Counted from the stretch's first letter, positions 1 through 8,332 are shown. The stretch: 47,156 nucleotides of DNA from Ochrobactrum sp. Q0168 (GCF_016427605.1 NZ_JAELXQ010000025.1:1-47156); one strand, 5' to 3'. Numbers and translations are program-made. The notes: generated from the letters alone by a model not told the origin.

Positions 1-170
1 ACGTCTTCGCGTTCTCACCATGGGTCTATCGCCAGAGAAACCTGGTCGAACGCTTCTTTAACCGCATCAAGCACTATCGTGGTATTGCCACACGTTATGA
101 TAAGAACCCGGCCAATTTCCTCGCTGCTGTCAAACTCATCGCTATCCGCATCTGGTGCATCACTTTATGA
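1..170 (+). mobile_element. IS5-family transposase, C-terminal fragment
   Basis: An open frame enters from outside the window (codons in phase from base 3) and ends at TGA 168-170. It encodes about 55 residues including RNLVERFFNRIKHYRGIAT followed by RYDKNPANFLAAVKL. This is the end of the DDE domain of IS5-family (IS427-like) transposases, with the catalytic Glu in the LVERFF motif. The N-terminal part lies outside the window, so it cannot be told whether the element is intact. No second terminal repeat was identified after the stop. Confidence 0.8.
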
Positions 171-401
171 GTCTACGACCTAACGCAATGTAGTAATTTA
201 AGTTCTGGTTCCGGGGGACAACTCGCTAAGTGTGGATGGGCGAACCACTCAAGAAAAGGCGCATCGCTGGCCCCATTTATCGCGCATATGTTTCCCGGGA
301 GGCAATTATGCCAGCCGGACCTCGTTTCGGCAGAGTGTTTATTGCGCTCAATAAAAAATCTCGCCATCAGTTAAAATAGCGAGGTACTAGCGGCAATTCA
401 C

Positions 402-543
402 TTAGGCTCTATCGACAACCGACTTTATGATAGCTTTAGCCTTACCTTTAGCTTCTGGGCGGCGCCATCTGCTTCAACATTTCGATTACCTGTAACCTTT
501 CCAACTTCTTCTTTGATCGTTCCGCCTACCTGGTGCTGCTCAT
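402..543 (-). pseudogene. CsbD-family stress protein, broken by two single-base indels
   Basis: Reading the minus strand across three frames gives MSST, then VGGTIKEEVGKVTGNRNVEA and DGAAQK, then AKGKAKAIIKSVVDRA and a stop at 404-402. This matches the small CsbD general-stress protein family (about 50-65 residues, G-K repeats). One base is missing within the first five codons and another in an A-run near residue 34, so no frame codes for the whole protein. The ATG at 543-541 has AAAGGA seven bases upstream and a candidate EcfG promoter further up, so the gene once had normal signals. The lesions could also be sequencing errors. What is seen: three co-linear segments. What is inferred: former gene function. 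Confidence 0.68.
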
Positions 544-583
544 CTCTTCATCCTTTGATAGGGGAATTTGGTTGCGGGATGAA

Positions 584-608
584 AACGAAGAGAGCGACAA
601 AACGTTCC
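584..608 (-). promoter_or_regulatory. Candidate EcfG (general stress sigma factor) promoter
   Basis: On the minus strand, GGAAC (608-604) and CGTT (587-584) are separated by exactly 16 bases. This is the consensus of alphaproteobacterial EcfG promoters. It points at the csbD-like remnant, whose ATG lies about 40 bases downstream, and csbD-like genes are common members of the EcfG regulon. No sigma factor, PhyR or NepR gene is in the window. Confidence 0.6.
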
Positions 609-1020
609 CTATTTGTCACAATTGTACCTTTATAGGCCAGTTCCTATAATGGCGACGGAACCTTATTCGAGAACTGCAGTTTGTAGGCGTTGGCGTCAGT
701 TACCGTTTTCCAAGCTCGGAAGCTGATGTCTGCCCTGCACCGTCATGTAGGGCCACCCTCATGGGGGACGAGGGAAGGCGTAAGGTAGCCCCGACTGTCC
801 AATACCTTTCGCACCCCCGGCGATCTAACAAGGCGCCGGGGGTTACACCTTCCAAGCATACATTTTAAAAACCGCTTCATAGGCTTTTGGAGACAAACAA
901 ACTTGCCCGCCCCTATGAGTGGCTCGCTTTTTTTGGGAAAAATTCGAGAAATGGGTTGTCCATCGAGAAAGCAAGCGTCATTACCGCCCGATCTTCCCCA
1001 AGACAGAGGTAATTTAGACA
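609..1020. other. Gene-free stretch with one GC-rich hairpin
   Basis: No convincing coding frame was found on either strand. The only structure seen is a perfect 9-bp inverted repeat, CCCCCGGCG (814-822) and CGCCGGGGG (834-842), with an 11-base loop. It has no following T-run and no clear gene to terminate, so its role is unknown. Confidence 0.5.
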
Positions 1021-1323
1021 ATGCTTATAAGATGGACCGGTTTCGGCATGGTCTCAGTTTTCGTGTTGATCGCAGGTATGCTGGGCGCGACTTTTCTGCT
1101 GCGGCCGTATTTCATGCAGAGCTTGGCACTTCACCCCGCCGCCCATGTTGCCAACGGTATCGGCCTAATCTTTGGCGCGGTCGTGAATTTATTGGTCGCA
1201 ATGGCCTTTAAGAAAGTCTCAGATAAAACCTATCACAGCTTCATGGGTATCAGCATGCTGGGATGGTCGTTTATTGGTGTGGTCGGCGGGATCGCACTGG
1301 CGGCGTACGGCTACTCTTTGTAA
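1021..1323 (+). CDS. Small hypothetical inner-membrane protein (100 aa)
   Basis: I do not recognise a family. The protein has three hydrophobic segments, at about residues 6-27, 43-63 and 74-98, with short polar links (for example FKKVSDKTYHS before the third), so it is probably an integral inner-membrane protein. The start ATG has AGAGG about 11 bases upstream, a weak but usable site. A longer overlapping frame on the same strand has a soluble, arginine-rich composition and is unlikely to be real. The gene stands alone between the csbD remnant and a second tiny membrane-protein gene. Nothing in the sequence shows a substrate or partner. Confidence 0.55.
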   Translation: MLIRWTGFGMVSVFVLIAGMLGATFLLRPYFMQSLALHPAAHVANGIGLIFGAVVNLLVAMAFKKVSDKTYHSFMGISMLGWSFIGVVGGIALAAYGYSL

Positions 1324-1571
1324 CCGTCGAAACTCAGGCACGCGATGCCACATGCAGCGTACGGTATCGTACAAAAACTCGTGCGGCCCCTAGTTCGGCG
1401 AAGTGCGCACGATATTTATCTAGTTGCGCATGGTTTTCCTATCCGATGGTACCCCGTGCGCAAGCCCTGATCAGTACGTTACACCCTGCTGATCAAGGCT
1501 TTCTGGCCTATATTTACTTCCCTATTGAACCTTTTTCGGCCGAGCGAGTTAAATCGCCTGGAGGAACCTAT

Positions 1572-1664
1572 ATGAGCCTATTTGTTTGGTTTATTAGCGC
1601 AATGATGTTGTCGCTGTTCGCTCTAACAGGCCTCACGGTCTGGACCGAAAAGAACGGAGACTGA
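1572..1664 (+). CDS. Tiny single-span membrane protein (30 aa)
   Basis: GGAGG lies seven bases before ATG 1572, the best ribosome site in this strip. The product, beginning MSLFVWFISAMM and ending WTEKNGD, is one transmembrane helix with a charged tail, like the small accessory subunits found beside respiratory or transport complexes. The next ATG (1666) follows the stop by one base and carries its own GGAG, suggesting translational coupling to a downstream partner. That partner is cut off after about 14 codons by the IS6-family element at 1707. The family is not recognised. Confidence 0.45.
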   Translation: MSLFVWFISAMMLSLFALTGLTVWTEKNGD

Positions 1665-1665
1665 G

Positions 1666-1706
1666 ATGCTGGATCTCACGATTTCAGATCGCATCGTAGT
1701 AATGGG
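1666..1706 (+). pseudogene. Start of a gene truncated by the IS6-family element
   Basis: ATG 1666 follows the stop of the 30-aa gene by one base and has GGAG seven bases upstream. It reads MLDLTISDRIVVMG before entering the left terminal repeat at 1707, after which the frame continues only into element sequence and stops near 1806. It looks like the first 14 codons of a real gene interrupted by the insertion. The remainder was not found beyond 2068, so a deletion or rearrangement must have removed it. Weak call: the fragment is too short to name. Confidence 0.3.
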
Positions 1707-2068
1707 GGTTCTGTCGCGAATTTTTCACTTCTGCTGCGCTATTGTCGCTTCGGTGCGGACGTTGGGTGAGGTGACAGGGTATGGTAATCGATTTCAAAGG
1801 GGCTCATTTTCCTAAAAGTGTCATCCTTTACGCCGTTTTCTTTTACGTGCGCTATCCCGGTTCCTATCGTGACCTGCAGGAAATTATGGCCGAACGTGGT
1901 GTGAACGTTGACCATGCAACATTGAACCGTTGGGTTGTCCGTTATGCGCCACAGAACCAATTTGCCAATGACAACCGCCCGCCATTCGAGGTCTTTGCGG
2001 AGCTTGCAGCATAATTGCGTCTGAAGATCAGGCCGCTTTTAACTTGATGAAAAATTTGCGACATAACC
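1707..2068 (+). mobile_element. Internally deleted IS6-family element (about 362 bp)
   Basis: The left end reads GGTTCTGTCGCGAATTTTTC (1707-1726). The right end, read inward on the minus strand, is GGTTATGTCGCAAATTTTTC (2068-2049). The two ends differ at only two of these 20 bases. IS6-family elements are normally about 800 bp, so more than half is missing while both ends remain, giving a MITE-like form that could still be moved by a complete relative. The 8-bp flanks (GTAATGGG left, ACCGATTT right) do not match, so there is no target duplication, which suggests later recombination at this site. Confidence 0.7.
1781..2014 (+). pseudogene. IS6-family transposase, N-terminal helix-turn-helix plus tail
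   Basis: The 77-residue product starts MVIDFKGAHFPKSVILYAVF and continues through YRDLQEIMAERGVNVDHATL and NRWVVRYAP, the N-terminal DNA-binding region of IS6-family transposases. After residue 61 it jumps to NDNRPPFEVFAELAA, which looks like the natural C-terminal tail. The DDE catalytic core (about 150 residues) is absent and the frame is kept across the junction. The protein cannot transpose by itself, but could still bind the terminal repeats if expressed. Confidence 0.75.
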
Positions 2069-2428
2069 ACCGATTTGCTCGCTACGCATTTAACCCGTTG
2101 GTCTGGCGACCTCGGATGCATAGCTGCATTCCATATAAGGTCGTTCGCATACGGACGTTGACCTGTAATAGTCGGGACAGTGATCTGAACACGGGTTTAA
2201 ACTGCGATTAGCGGTCAAAATGCCGCCAATCGTTCGAGTCCACGGTTCGTTAAGTCCACTAGTGCACGGACGCGGGACCCTATATAAGCTATTCTTTGGC
2301 TTAGTTCCCAAGGACAAGAATCATGTTGGCTGCTGATCGAGAAGCGATTTCGTGAGATGCATAGTTAATTGTCTCGGTAGGGGCGCGCGCCTTCCACTCC
2401 TTCCTTTTTCTCTCGCAGTGAGCCGGTT
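2069..2428. other. Gene-free stretch upstream of the kinase operon
   Basis: No coding frame on either strand has a family match or ribosome site. It must contain the promoter of the kinase operon, but no convincing -35/-10 pair or GGAAC-N16-CGTT site was found. Only weak candidates, such as TTGACC at 2158-2163 without a good -10, are visible. Confidence 0.4.
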
Positions 2429-5400
2429 ATGAATTTCACCCAACGCAGGCCTTTCATGGGCATGTTTCGTTTTGAGCCAGGCATACTGATTGGTTTGATT
2501 GCAGCTGTTCTTTTTTTCGCTGGAAGTGGTTTGGTCACTTATATCAACACGCAAAACATAAGCGTTGCCAATCAGAAAATTGTTGAAACACATCGCGCGA
2601 TTGTCTCCCTTAAAAACCTGCTTTTACACCTTCAGGACGCAGAAACGGGCCAGCGAGGTTACCTTCTGACGGGTGAAGACGATTATCTCGGCCCTTACCT
2701 AAATGCCCGCGGTGCGATTGCGAGTGAATTTGAAAAAGCTGTTGAAAGGACGCGTGACAATGTCGGTCAGAGCGACCGGCTAGGCATTCTGAAGCAGCGC
2801 ATCGAGGCAAAACTCGATGAGATGGCTGAAACGATCGATCTGCGAAGAACGCAGGGATTGAGCGCAGCGCTCGACCTTGTCCGTTCTGATCGTGGTAAAG
2901 TCGAGATGGATGCTATCCGGGGCATGGTTGACGCTATGTCCCAGACTGAAAACGAGGTTCGAACCAGTCGCCTCGCAGAGATGGAAAGCGCACAGCAGCA
3001 GGCATTGATTAGCACTGTGCTAACTGCCGCGCTTGGAATTCTGCTAACGGTGGTGATCGGTTATCTTCTGGGCAAGGCTGCAATCAGCCGTTCGCGCGAA
3101 GAATGGTTGCAAACTGGAAAAATCGGCCTGGGATCCGCCATGATAGGGGACCAGCGGATTGATGAGCTTGGCGAAAATGTCCTGGACTATCTCGTCGCAT
3201 ACACCGGTGCCGTGGCGGGAGCCTTCTTTAGTGGAGCGCGCGGTCACTTTCGGCGTACGGCTGTCTATGGAATCCCGGACAGCAAATCCGTTCCCCTCGA
3301 GTTTGTGGGTCGCGAAGGACTGCTCGGGCAAGCGTCGACGCAAGGAAGCCTGATCGTTCTCGATGACGTGCCTGATGGCTATCTCTCCTTCGGTTCCGCT
3401 TTAGGTCAGGACAAGCCGAAATATCTCGTCATCTTGCCCGCTGTGGTTGAAGGCTCAACCAATGCCGTACTGGAAATGGGTTTTCTCAAGCCCGTGGATG
3501 AGAAGATTCTCTCACTTTTAAAGCAAGCTTCCGATGCAATAGGACTGAGTGTGCAAGCGGCATCCTATCGGGGCGAATTGCAAAACCTTCTGGAGGAAAC
3601 CCAGCAACAGTCCGAAGAGCTGCAGGCGCAGGGCGAAGAATTGCGCGTCAACAATGAGGAACTTGAAGAGCAAAGTCGCGTTCTCAAGGAATCCCAGCTG
3701 CGACTCGAGCTACAGGCGGCAGAGCTCGAGCAGACAAACGCTCAACTCGAAGAGCAGGCAAATCAGCTCGAAATTCAGCGATCCGATCTTGAGAGGGCAA
3801 ATGCATCGGTTCAGCTTAAAGCCGCTGAGCTCGAGCGTTCAAGCCAGTATAAGTCCGACTTCCTCGCAAATATGTCGCACGAACTACGTACGCCGCTTAA
3901 CTCTTCGCTCATTCTGGCGAAGCTGCTGGCCGATAATCCGCATGAAAACCTGACGGAAGAACAGGTCAAGTACGCACGGACAATCCAGTCGTCAGGGAAT
4001 GAACTGCTCAATCTAATCAACGATATTCTCGATCTTTCAAAAATTGAAGCCGGGCATGTTGAGATACAGCCCGAGGAGGCATCGGTCGTCCGTCTGACAA
4101 ACGGACTGCGGCAAATGTTCGAGCCTGTCGCAAGCGAAAAACAACTTGAGTTCATCATCTCGCTCGACGAGCACCTGCCCAAAACGTTCGAGACCGATCC
4201 GCGACGGCTCGAGCAAATCCTCAAAAACCTGATCTCCAATGCAATCAAGTTCACCGAAAAGGGTAAAGTGGAGCTATCAGTCCGGCCGCAAGGCTCCGAC
4301 AAGATTGTGTTTTCGGTTTCCGACAGTGGGATCGGTATTGCCGAAGATCAGCTCACCAGCATTTTTGAGGCGTTTCATCAGGCTGATAGCACGATCAGCC
4401 GGAGATTTGGCGGCACGGGTCTTGGCCTTTCAATTTCGCGGCAGCTTGTGCGCCTTCTTGCAGGAACTATCGCAGTCGAGAGCAAGCCCGGGCAGGGCAG
4501 CCGCTTTTCGGTTACGTTGCCCCTAAGGCAGATATCTGCCAGAGACATTTCTCCAACCACTTCGTCCTTTTTGCCGACCAGGAGCCCTGGTGAGATGCCT
4601 GCGGCGGTGTCAGAGGCGGCTGTTGCCCGCCAGCTTTCAGATGATCGCGAGGAGATTGGTGGAGACAAGCGGGTACTCCTCGTCATTGAAGACGATGAGA
4701 CATTTGCAGCGATTGTCCGTGATCTCTCCCGGGAAATGGGTTTTCATTGTGTTGTCGCGCGCACCGCAGAGGAGGCTGTCAAAACCGCGCGTGAATTTTC
4801 GCCAAATGCGATCGTACTCGATGTTGGACTGCCCGATCAGTCGGGACTTTCGGTATTGGACGGCTTGAAAAATGACGTTCGCACCCGGCATATCCCGGTC
4901 CACGTCATTTCCGCAGGCGATCATACACGGACCGCGATCTCGCTGGGCGCTGTCGGTTATCTCCGCAAGCCCGTCAGCCGCGAGCAAATTGTCGATGTTC
5001 TGACCAGACTTGAGAAAAAGCTGTCCCGGCGTGCGAACCGGGTCCTGATTGTGGAAGATGACAAGAACCAGCGAGAGGCGGTTGCCAGTCTGCTTGGCTC
5101 CGGGGACGTCGAGACCTTTACCGCAGCGAGCGCTGCGGAATGTCTGAACCTCCTTCGCGAGCAGACCTTTGATTGCATGGTTCTCGACCTTTCGCTGCCA
5201 GACACTTCCGGCTTTGCGTTGCTCGAAACTCTCAGCCAGGAAAACATTTACTCGTTCCCGCCGGTTATTGTTTATACCGGTCGGGAGCTTTCAGCGGAAA
5301 ATGAGCAAAAGCTGCGCCGTTACTCCAAGTCCATCATCATCAAAGGCGCGAAATCGCCCGAGCGCCTTCTAGACGAAGTCAGTCTTTTTCTGCATCAGGT

Positions 5401-5854
5401 CATTTCGGAACTGCCGCTCGAGCAGCAAAAAATGATCCAGAAAGCCCGCCATCGCGATGCGCTTCTTGAAGGTCGCAGAATTCTTGTTGTGGAAGATGAT
5501 ATCCGCAATATCTATGCCCTCACCAACATTCTTGAGCCCCGGGGCGCGGAAGTCATTATCGCGCGCAACGGACGCGAGGCACTTGACGCAGTGTCGAAGA
5601 GCCAGGCCAGTGAATCGACCGCTATTGATATTGTTTTGATGGATATCATGATGCCAGTCATGGATGGCCTCGCCGCCACCCGGAAGATCCGTGAAAACCC
5701 GGCGTGGAAGAAACTTCCCATCATCACATTGACTGCCAAGGCAATGCCGGATGACCAGCAGCGTTGCATCGAGGCCGGTGCAAATGATTATATGGCCAAA
5801 CCACTCGATGTCGACAAACTCCTTTCGCTTGTTCGTGTCTGGATGCCCAAATGA
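2429..5854 (+). CDS. CHASE3-GAF hybrid histidine kinase with three receiver domains
   Basis: This is an inner-membrane sensor kinase of 1141 residues. In order: transmembrane helix 1 (about 17-40), a CHASE3-like extracytoplasmic domain (about 41-190, with LLHLQDAETGQRGYLLTG), helix 2 (about 192-216), a GAF-like domain (about 235-380), a long Glu/Gln-rich coiled coil (385-475), HisKA with phospho-acceptor H484 in MSHELRTPL, and HATPase with N box near N604, DSGIG at 632 and GGTGLGLS at 661. Three receivers follow, with Asp at 798, 920 and 1072. No HAMP domain is seen after helix 2. Its last four bases overlap cheR, so expression is coupled. All catalytic motifs look intact. The upstream ribosome site is weak; ATG 2456 is an alternative start. 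The signal sensed is unknown. Confidence 0.93.
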   Translation: MNFTQRRPFMGMFRFEPGILIGLIAAVLFFAGSGLVTYINTQNISVANQKIVETHRAIVSLKNLLLHLQDAETGQRGYLLTGEDDYLGPYLNARGAIASEFEKAVERTRDNVGQSDRLGILKQRIEAKLDEMAETIDLRRTQGLSAALDLVRSDRGKVEMDAIRGMVDAMSQTENEVRTSRLAEMESAQQQALISTVLTAALGILLTVVIGYLLGKAAISRSREEWLQTGKIGLGSAMIGDQRIDELGENVLDYLVAYTGAVAGAFFSGARGHFRRTAVYGIPDSKSVPLEFVGREGLLGQASTQGSLIVLDDVPDGYLSFGSALGQDKPKYLVILPAVVEGSTNAVLEMGFLKPVDEKILSLLKQASDAIGLSVQAASYRGELQNLLEETQQQSEELQAQGEELRVNNEELEEQSRVLKESQLRLELQAAELEQTNAQLEEQANQLEIQRSDLERANASVQLKAAELERSSQYKSDFLANMSHELRTPLNSSLILAKLLADNPHENLTEEQVKYARTIQSSGNELLNLINDILDLSKIEAGHVEIQPEEASVVRLTNGLRQMFEPVASEKQLEFIISLDEHLPKTFETDPRRLEQILKNLISNAIKFTEKGKVELSVRPQGSDKIVFSVSDSGIGIAEDQLTSIFEAFHQADSTISRRFGGTGLGLSISRQLVRLLAGTIAVESKPGQGSRFSVTLPLRQISARDISPTTSSFLPTRSPGEMPAAVSEAAVARQLSDDREEIGGDKRVLLVIEDDETFAAIVRDLSREMGFHCVVARTAEEAVKTAREFSPNAIVLDVGLPDQSGLSVLDGLKNDVRTRHIPVHVISAGDHTRTAISLGAVGYLRKPVSREQIVDVLTRLEKKLSRRANRVLIVEDDKNQREAVASLLGSGDVETFTAASAAECLNLLREQTFDCMVLDLSLPDTSGFALLETLSQENIYSFPPVIVYTGRELSAENEQKLRRYSKSIIIKGAKSPERLLDEVSLFLHQVISELPLEQQKMIQKARHRDALLEGRRILVVEDDIRNIYALTNILEPRGAEVIIARNGREALDAVSKSQASESTAIDIVLMDIMMPVMDGLAATRKIRENPAWKKLPIITLTAKAMPDDQQRCIEAGANDYMAKPLDVDKLLSLVRVWMPK

Positions 5855-6690
5855 GGGGAGCCCAGTCCAACGATTCAGCAGAAGATATCGAAATAAGGCT
5901 GTTACTGGAGGCGTTGTTTCTCCGGTATCATTATGATTTTCGCAATTACTCACTGGGCTCGATCCGGCGCCGTCTGAAACAGGCGCGTGAGCAACTGGGG
6001 TTTGCGAGTTTCTCCGCCATGCAGAACCAGCTACTTCACGATCCCGACATGCTGTCGCATTTGCTCCGCTTCCTCACCGTCCAGGTCAGCGATATGTTTC
6101 GCGATCCGGATTATTTCCGGGCAATCCGCGAGCAGGTGGTTCCGCATTTGCGGACCTACCCATCACTTAAAGTCTGGATAGCTGGATGTAGCAGTGGAGA
6201 AGAACTCTATTCAATGGTGATCCTTTTTCGTGAAGAAGGGCTCGAGGACCGGACGCTTTTTTATGCGACAGACATCAATCAGGACGCTCTGAGCGCAGCA
6301 GAGGCTGGGGTGTTCGCCCTCGATCGTGTCCGGTCATTCACGGAAAATCACCAACGCTCGGGCGGGCGAATGTCTTTGTCAGATTACTACCAGGCGGCCT
6401 ATGGTCGGGTGGTCTTTGATAAATCCCTGCGCCGTAACGTGGTCTTTTCAGATCACAGCCTTGCCACTGATGCAGCATTCGGGGAAATGCATCTGATATC
6501 CTGTCGAAATGTGCTGATCTATTTCGATCATGCGCTTAAAAATCGTGTCCTTGGCCTTTTTAAAGAGTCGCTCATCCATAAAGGTTTCCTGGGGCTGGGC
6601 GCCAAGGAAAGCGTGCGCTTTTCGGATCACGCCGGCACATTTGCGGATTTTGTACGCGAAGAAAAGATCTACCAGAAAGTCTCATCATGA
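5851..6690 (+). CDS. CheR-type protein-glutamate O-methyltransferase
   Basis: This 279-residue protein has the N-terminal CheR helical domain (about 10-80) and a SAM-dependent methyltransferase domain. The SAM motif is WIAGCSSGEELYS from W109, close to the usual AGCSTGEEPYS. ATDINQDAL follows, and ISCRNVLIYF from I216 is the family's late motif. CheR methylates Glu side chains, classically on chemoreceptors. No receptor, CheA or CheW gene is present here. It starts inside the kinase stop region (ATGA) and is followed in the same way by cheB, so all four proteins are probably made in concert. Inference: its substrate is the partner kinase or a distant receptor. Confidence 0.92.
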   Translation: MRGAQSNDSAEDIEIRLLLEALFLRYHYDFRNYSLGSIRRRLKQAREQLGFASFSAMQNQLLHDPDMLSHLLRFLTVQVSDMFRDPDYFRAIREQVVPHLRTYPSLKVWIAGCSSGEELYSMVILFREEGLEDRTLFYATDINQDALSAAEAGVFALDRVRSFTENHQRSGGRMSLSDYYQAAYGRVVFDKSLRRNVVFSDHSLATDAAFGEMHLISCRNVLIYFDHALKNRVLGLFKESLIHKGFLGLGAKESVRFSDHAGTFADFVREEKIYQKVSS

Positions 6691-7265
6691 AGACCCTGGC
6701 GTCCGAGGCAATCGTGATCGGATCTTCCGCAGGCGCGTTTGAAGCCTTGTCGGCGATTTTGCCGTCATTGCCGCTAAACTATAGCCTTTCCGTTATTGTT
6801 GTCGTGCATGTTCCGCCTGACCGGCCAAGCTTGATGGCCGAACTTTTTGGCCGGAAATGCAATATTCCAGTCTGGGAAGCTGAAGACAAGCAACCTGTCG
6901 AAAAGGGTAACATTTACTTCGCCCCGCCCGACTATCACTTGCGTATTGAGGCGGACCGAAGCTTTTCTCTTTCTCAGGATGATCCTGTTCTCTATTCGCG
7001 TCCGTCCATTGACGTACTGTTTGAGAGCGCCGCGGAGGTCTTCGGCACCGGCCTGATAGGTGTTGTGCTTACCGGAGCCAACGAAGATGGGGCAGCGGGG
7101 CTTCGCCATATCGTCGATGCAGGCGGGAAAGCCATTGTTCAAAACCCGGAAAGTGCCCATGCCTCAGCAATGCCATACGCAGCGCTGAGCCGATGTGAGC
7201 ATGCAGAGATTTTGTCGCTCGAGGCGATATCAACTTATCTAAAAAAGGTTCAAACCAACTCATGA
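6687..7265 (+). CDS. CheB methylesterase domain protein lacking a receiver
   Basis: This 192-residue protein is the CheB catalytic domain alone. The likely catalytic triad is S14 (GSSAG), H41 (VVHVPP) and D134 (LTGANEDGAAGL). It removes methyl groups from, or deamidates, Glu/Gln side chains. Classical CheB is about 350 residues, with an N-terminal receiver that controls activity. Here the receiver is missing, and a separate receiver starts the next gene. Starts and stops overlap by 4 nt on both sides. Control is therefore presumably by protein contact or is absent. Such solo CheB proteins are known in alphaproteobacterial sensory modules. Confidence 0.92.
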   Translation: MKTLASEAIVIGSSAGAFEALSAILPSLPLNYSLSVIVVVHVPPDRPSLMAELFGRKCNIPVWEAEDKQPVEKGNIYFAPPDYHLRIEADRSFSLSQDDPVLYSRPSIDVLFESAAEVFGTGLIGVVLTGANEDGAAGLRHIVDAGGKAIVQNPESAHASAMPYAALSRCEHAEILSLEAISTYLKKVQTNS

Positions 7266-8332
7266 AACCCGTATTGTTTCTCCTTGTGGACGATCTTGAA
7301 GAAAATCTTCTTGTGCTGGAGGGTCTCCTCCGACGCGAAGGGTTACAGTTGCTGAAAGCGAAATCCGGTGATGAGGCGCTTGAGTTGCTGTTGCAGCATG
7401 ATGTTGCGCTGGCGTTGGTTGACGTCCAGATGCCCGGACTTGACGGTTTTCAGCTTGCAGAATTCATGCGGGGCAATGAGCGAACGCGTCATGTCCCCAT
7501 TATATTCGTGACAGCGGGCGGTGGAGGTCAGCGTCGTTTCCGGGGTTATGAAGCGGGCGCCGTGGATTTCATCCAAAAGCCGATCGAGCCTGACATACTG
7601 CGCAGCAAGGCGGACGTTTTTTTTGAAATGTACAGGCAAAAGCAACAGCTCGCTGTACAGCGAGATGAACTGGCGCTGCAGGCCGAGGCACTACGCATGG
7701 CAGCCCGTCAAAAAGATATTCTTCTTCAGGAAATCAATCACCGGATCAAAAACCTTTTTGCTCTGGTGTCCGGGCTGATTTCGGTCAGTGCGCGCTCGGC
7801 GGGCACGAAGGAAGAACTTGTTGCCGATCTGAGAGCACGTATGAATGCCCTTGCCAACGCACATGCGCTGACGCTGCCTGATCTAAAAGACGATGGGGGC
7901 GTTGAGCGGTCCTTTTCGGTCTCCGCTCTGATCGAGGCAGTCGTGTTGCCTCATAAAACTGAGCAAGGTTCCCGCCTTGAAATTACAGGGTCCGACATCA
8001 CCCTGTCTGGAAATACGTTGACGTCTCTTGGTCTTCTGTTGCACGAACTTACGACAAATTCCGCGAAGTATGGTGCTCTGTCATCCCCTAAGGGACGGCT
8101 TGTAATTCATATCGAGACTGACTGTGAGATGGTGAACCTTCACTGGACAGAGACCGGAGGATCAGCCCGGCAAAGTCCGCCGGAACGGCAAGGGTTCGGA
8201 GCGACGCTCGAAAAGGCGACGTTGCAGGGGCTGAATGCAACGCTAATGCGCGAATGGAAGCCGGCAGGGTTGTCACTGCTTTTAAGACTCCCCAAGGCGA
8301 CATTACAGGGACCAAGAGATCGAGCCGCGTAA
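7262..8332 (+). CDS. Receiver-HWE histidine kinase
   Basis: The 356 residues comprise a receiver domain (about 4-120, acidic pocket D10/D11, phospho-site D54, conserved K near 106 in FIQKP), a short coiled linker (about 125-150) and an HWE-family kinase. H160 in NHRIKN is the phospho-acceptor. HELTTNSAKYG is the N box, and HWTETGG supplies the W-x-E pair that defines the family. There are no membrane segments, so it is cytoplasmic. Phosphorylation of D54 by the upstream hybrid kinase could switch its kinase activity. HWE kinases often feed the PhyR general stress pathway. That link is inference, supported only by stress-type genes nearby. It is the last gene of the operon. Confidence 0.9.
   Translation: MKPVLFLLVDDLEENLLVLEGLLRREGLQLLKAKSGDEALELLLQHDVALALVDVQMPGLDGFQLAEFMRGNERTRHVPIIFVTAGGGGQRRFRGYEAGAVDFIQKPIEPDILRSKADVFFEMYRQKQQLAVQRDELALQAEALRMAARQKDILLQEINHRIKNLFALVSGLISVSARSAGTKEELVADLRARMNALANAHALTLPDLKDDGGVERSFSVSALIEAVVLPHKTEQGSRLEITGSDITLSGNTLTSLGLLLHELTTNSAKYGALSSPKGRLVIHIETDCEMVNLHWTETGGSARQSPPERQGFGATLEKATLQGLNATLMREWKPAGLSLLLRLPKATLQGPRDRAA

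Noticed and set aside
173..367. 64-codon minus-strand frame beside the IS5 fragment
   Set aside because: No ribosome site, no recognisable family, mixed composition; treated as chance.
903..1211. 102-codon plus-strand frame overlapping the 100-aa membrane protein
   Set aside because: Soluble Arg/Pro-rich product, no ribosome site; the frame at 1021 has a coherent three-helix pattern.
1263..1664. 133-codon plus-strand frame ending at 1664
   Set aside because: Only its last 30 codons, from ATG 1572 with GGAGG upstream, look like a gene; the upstream part is non-coding in character.
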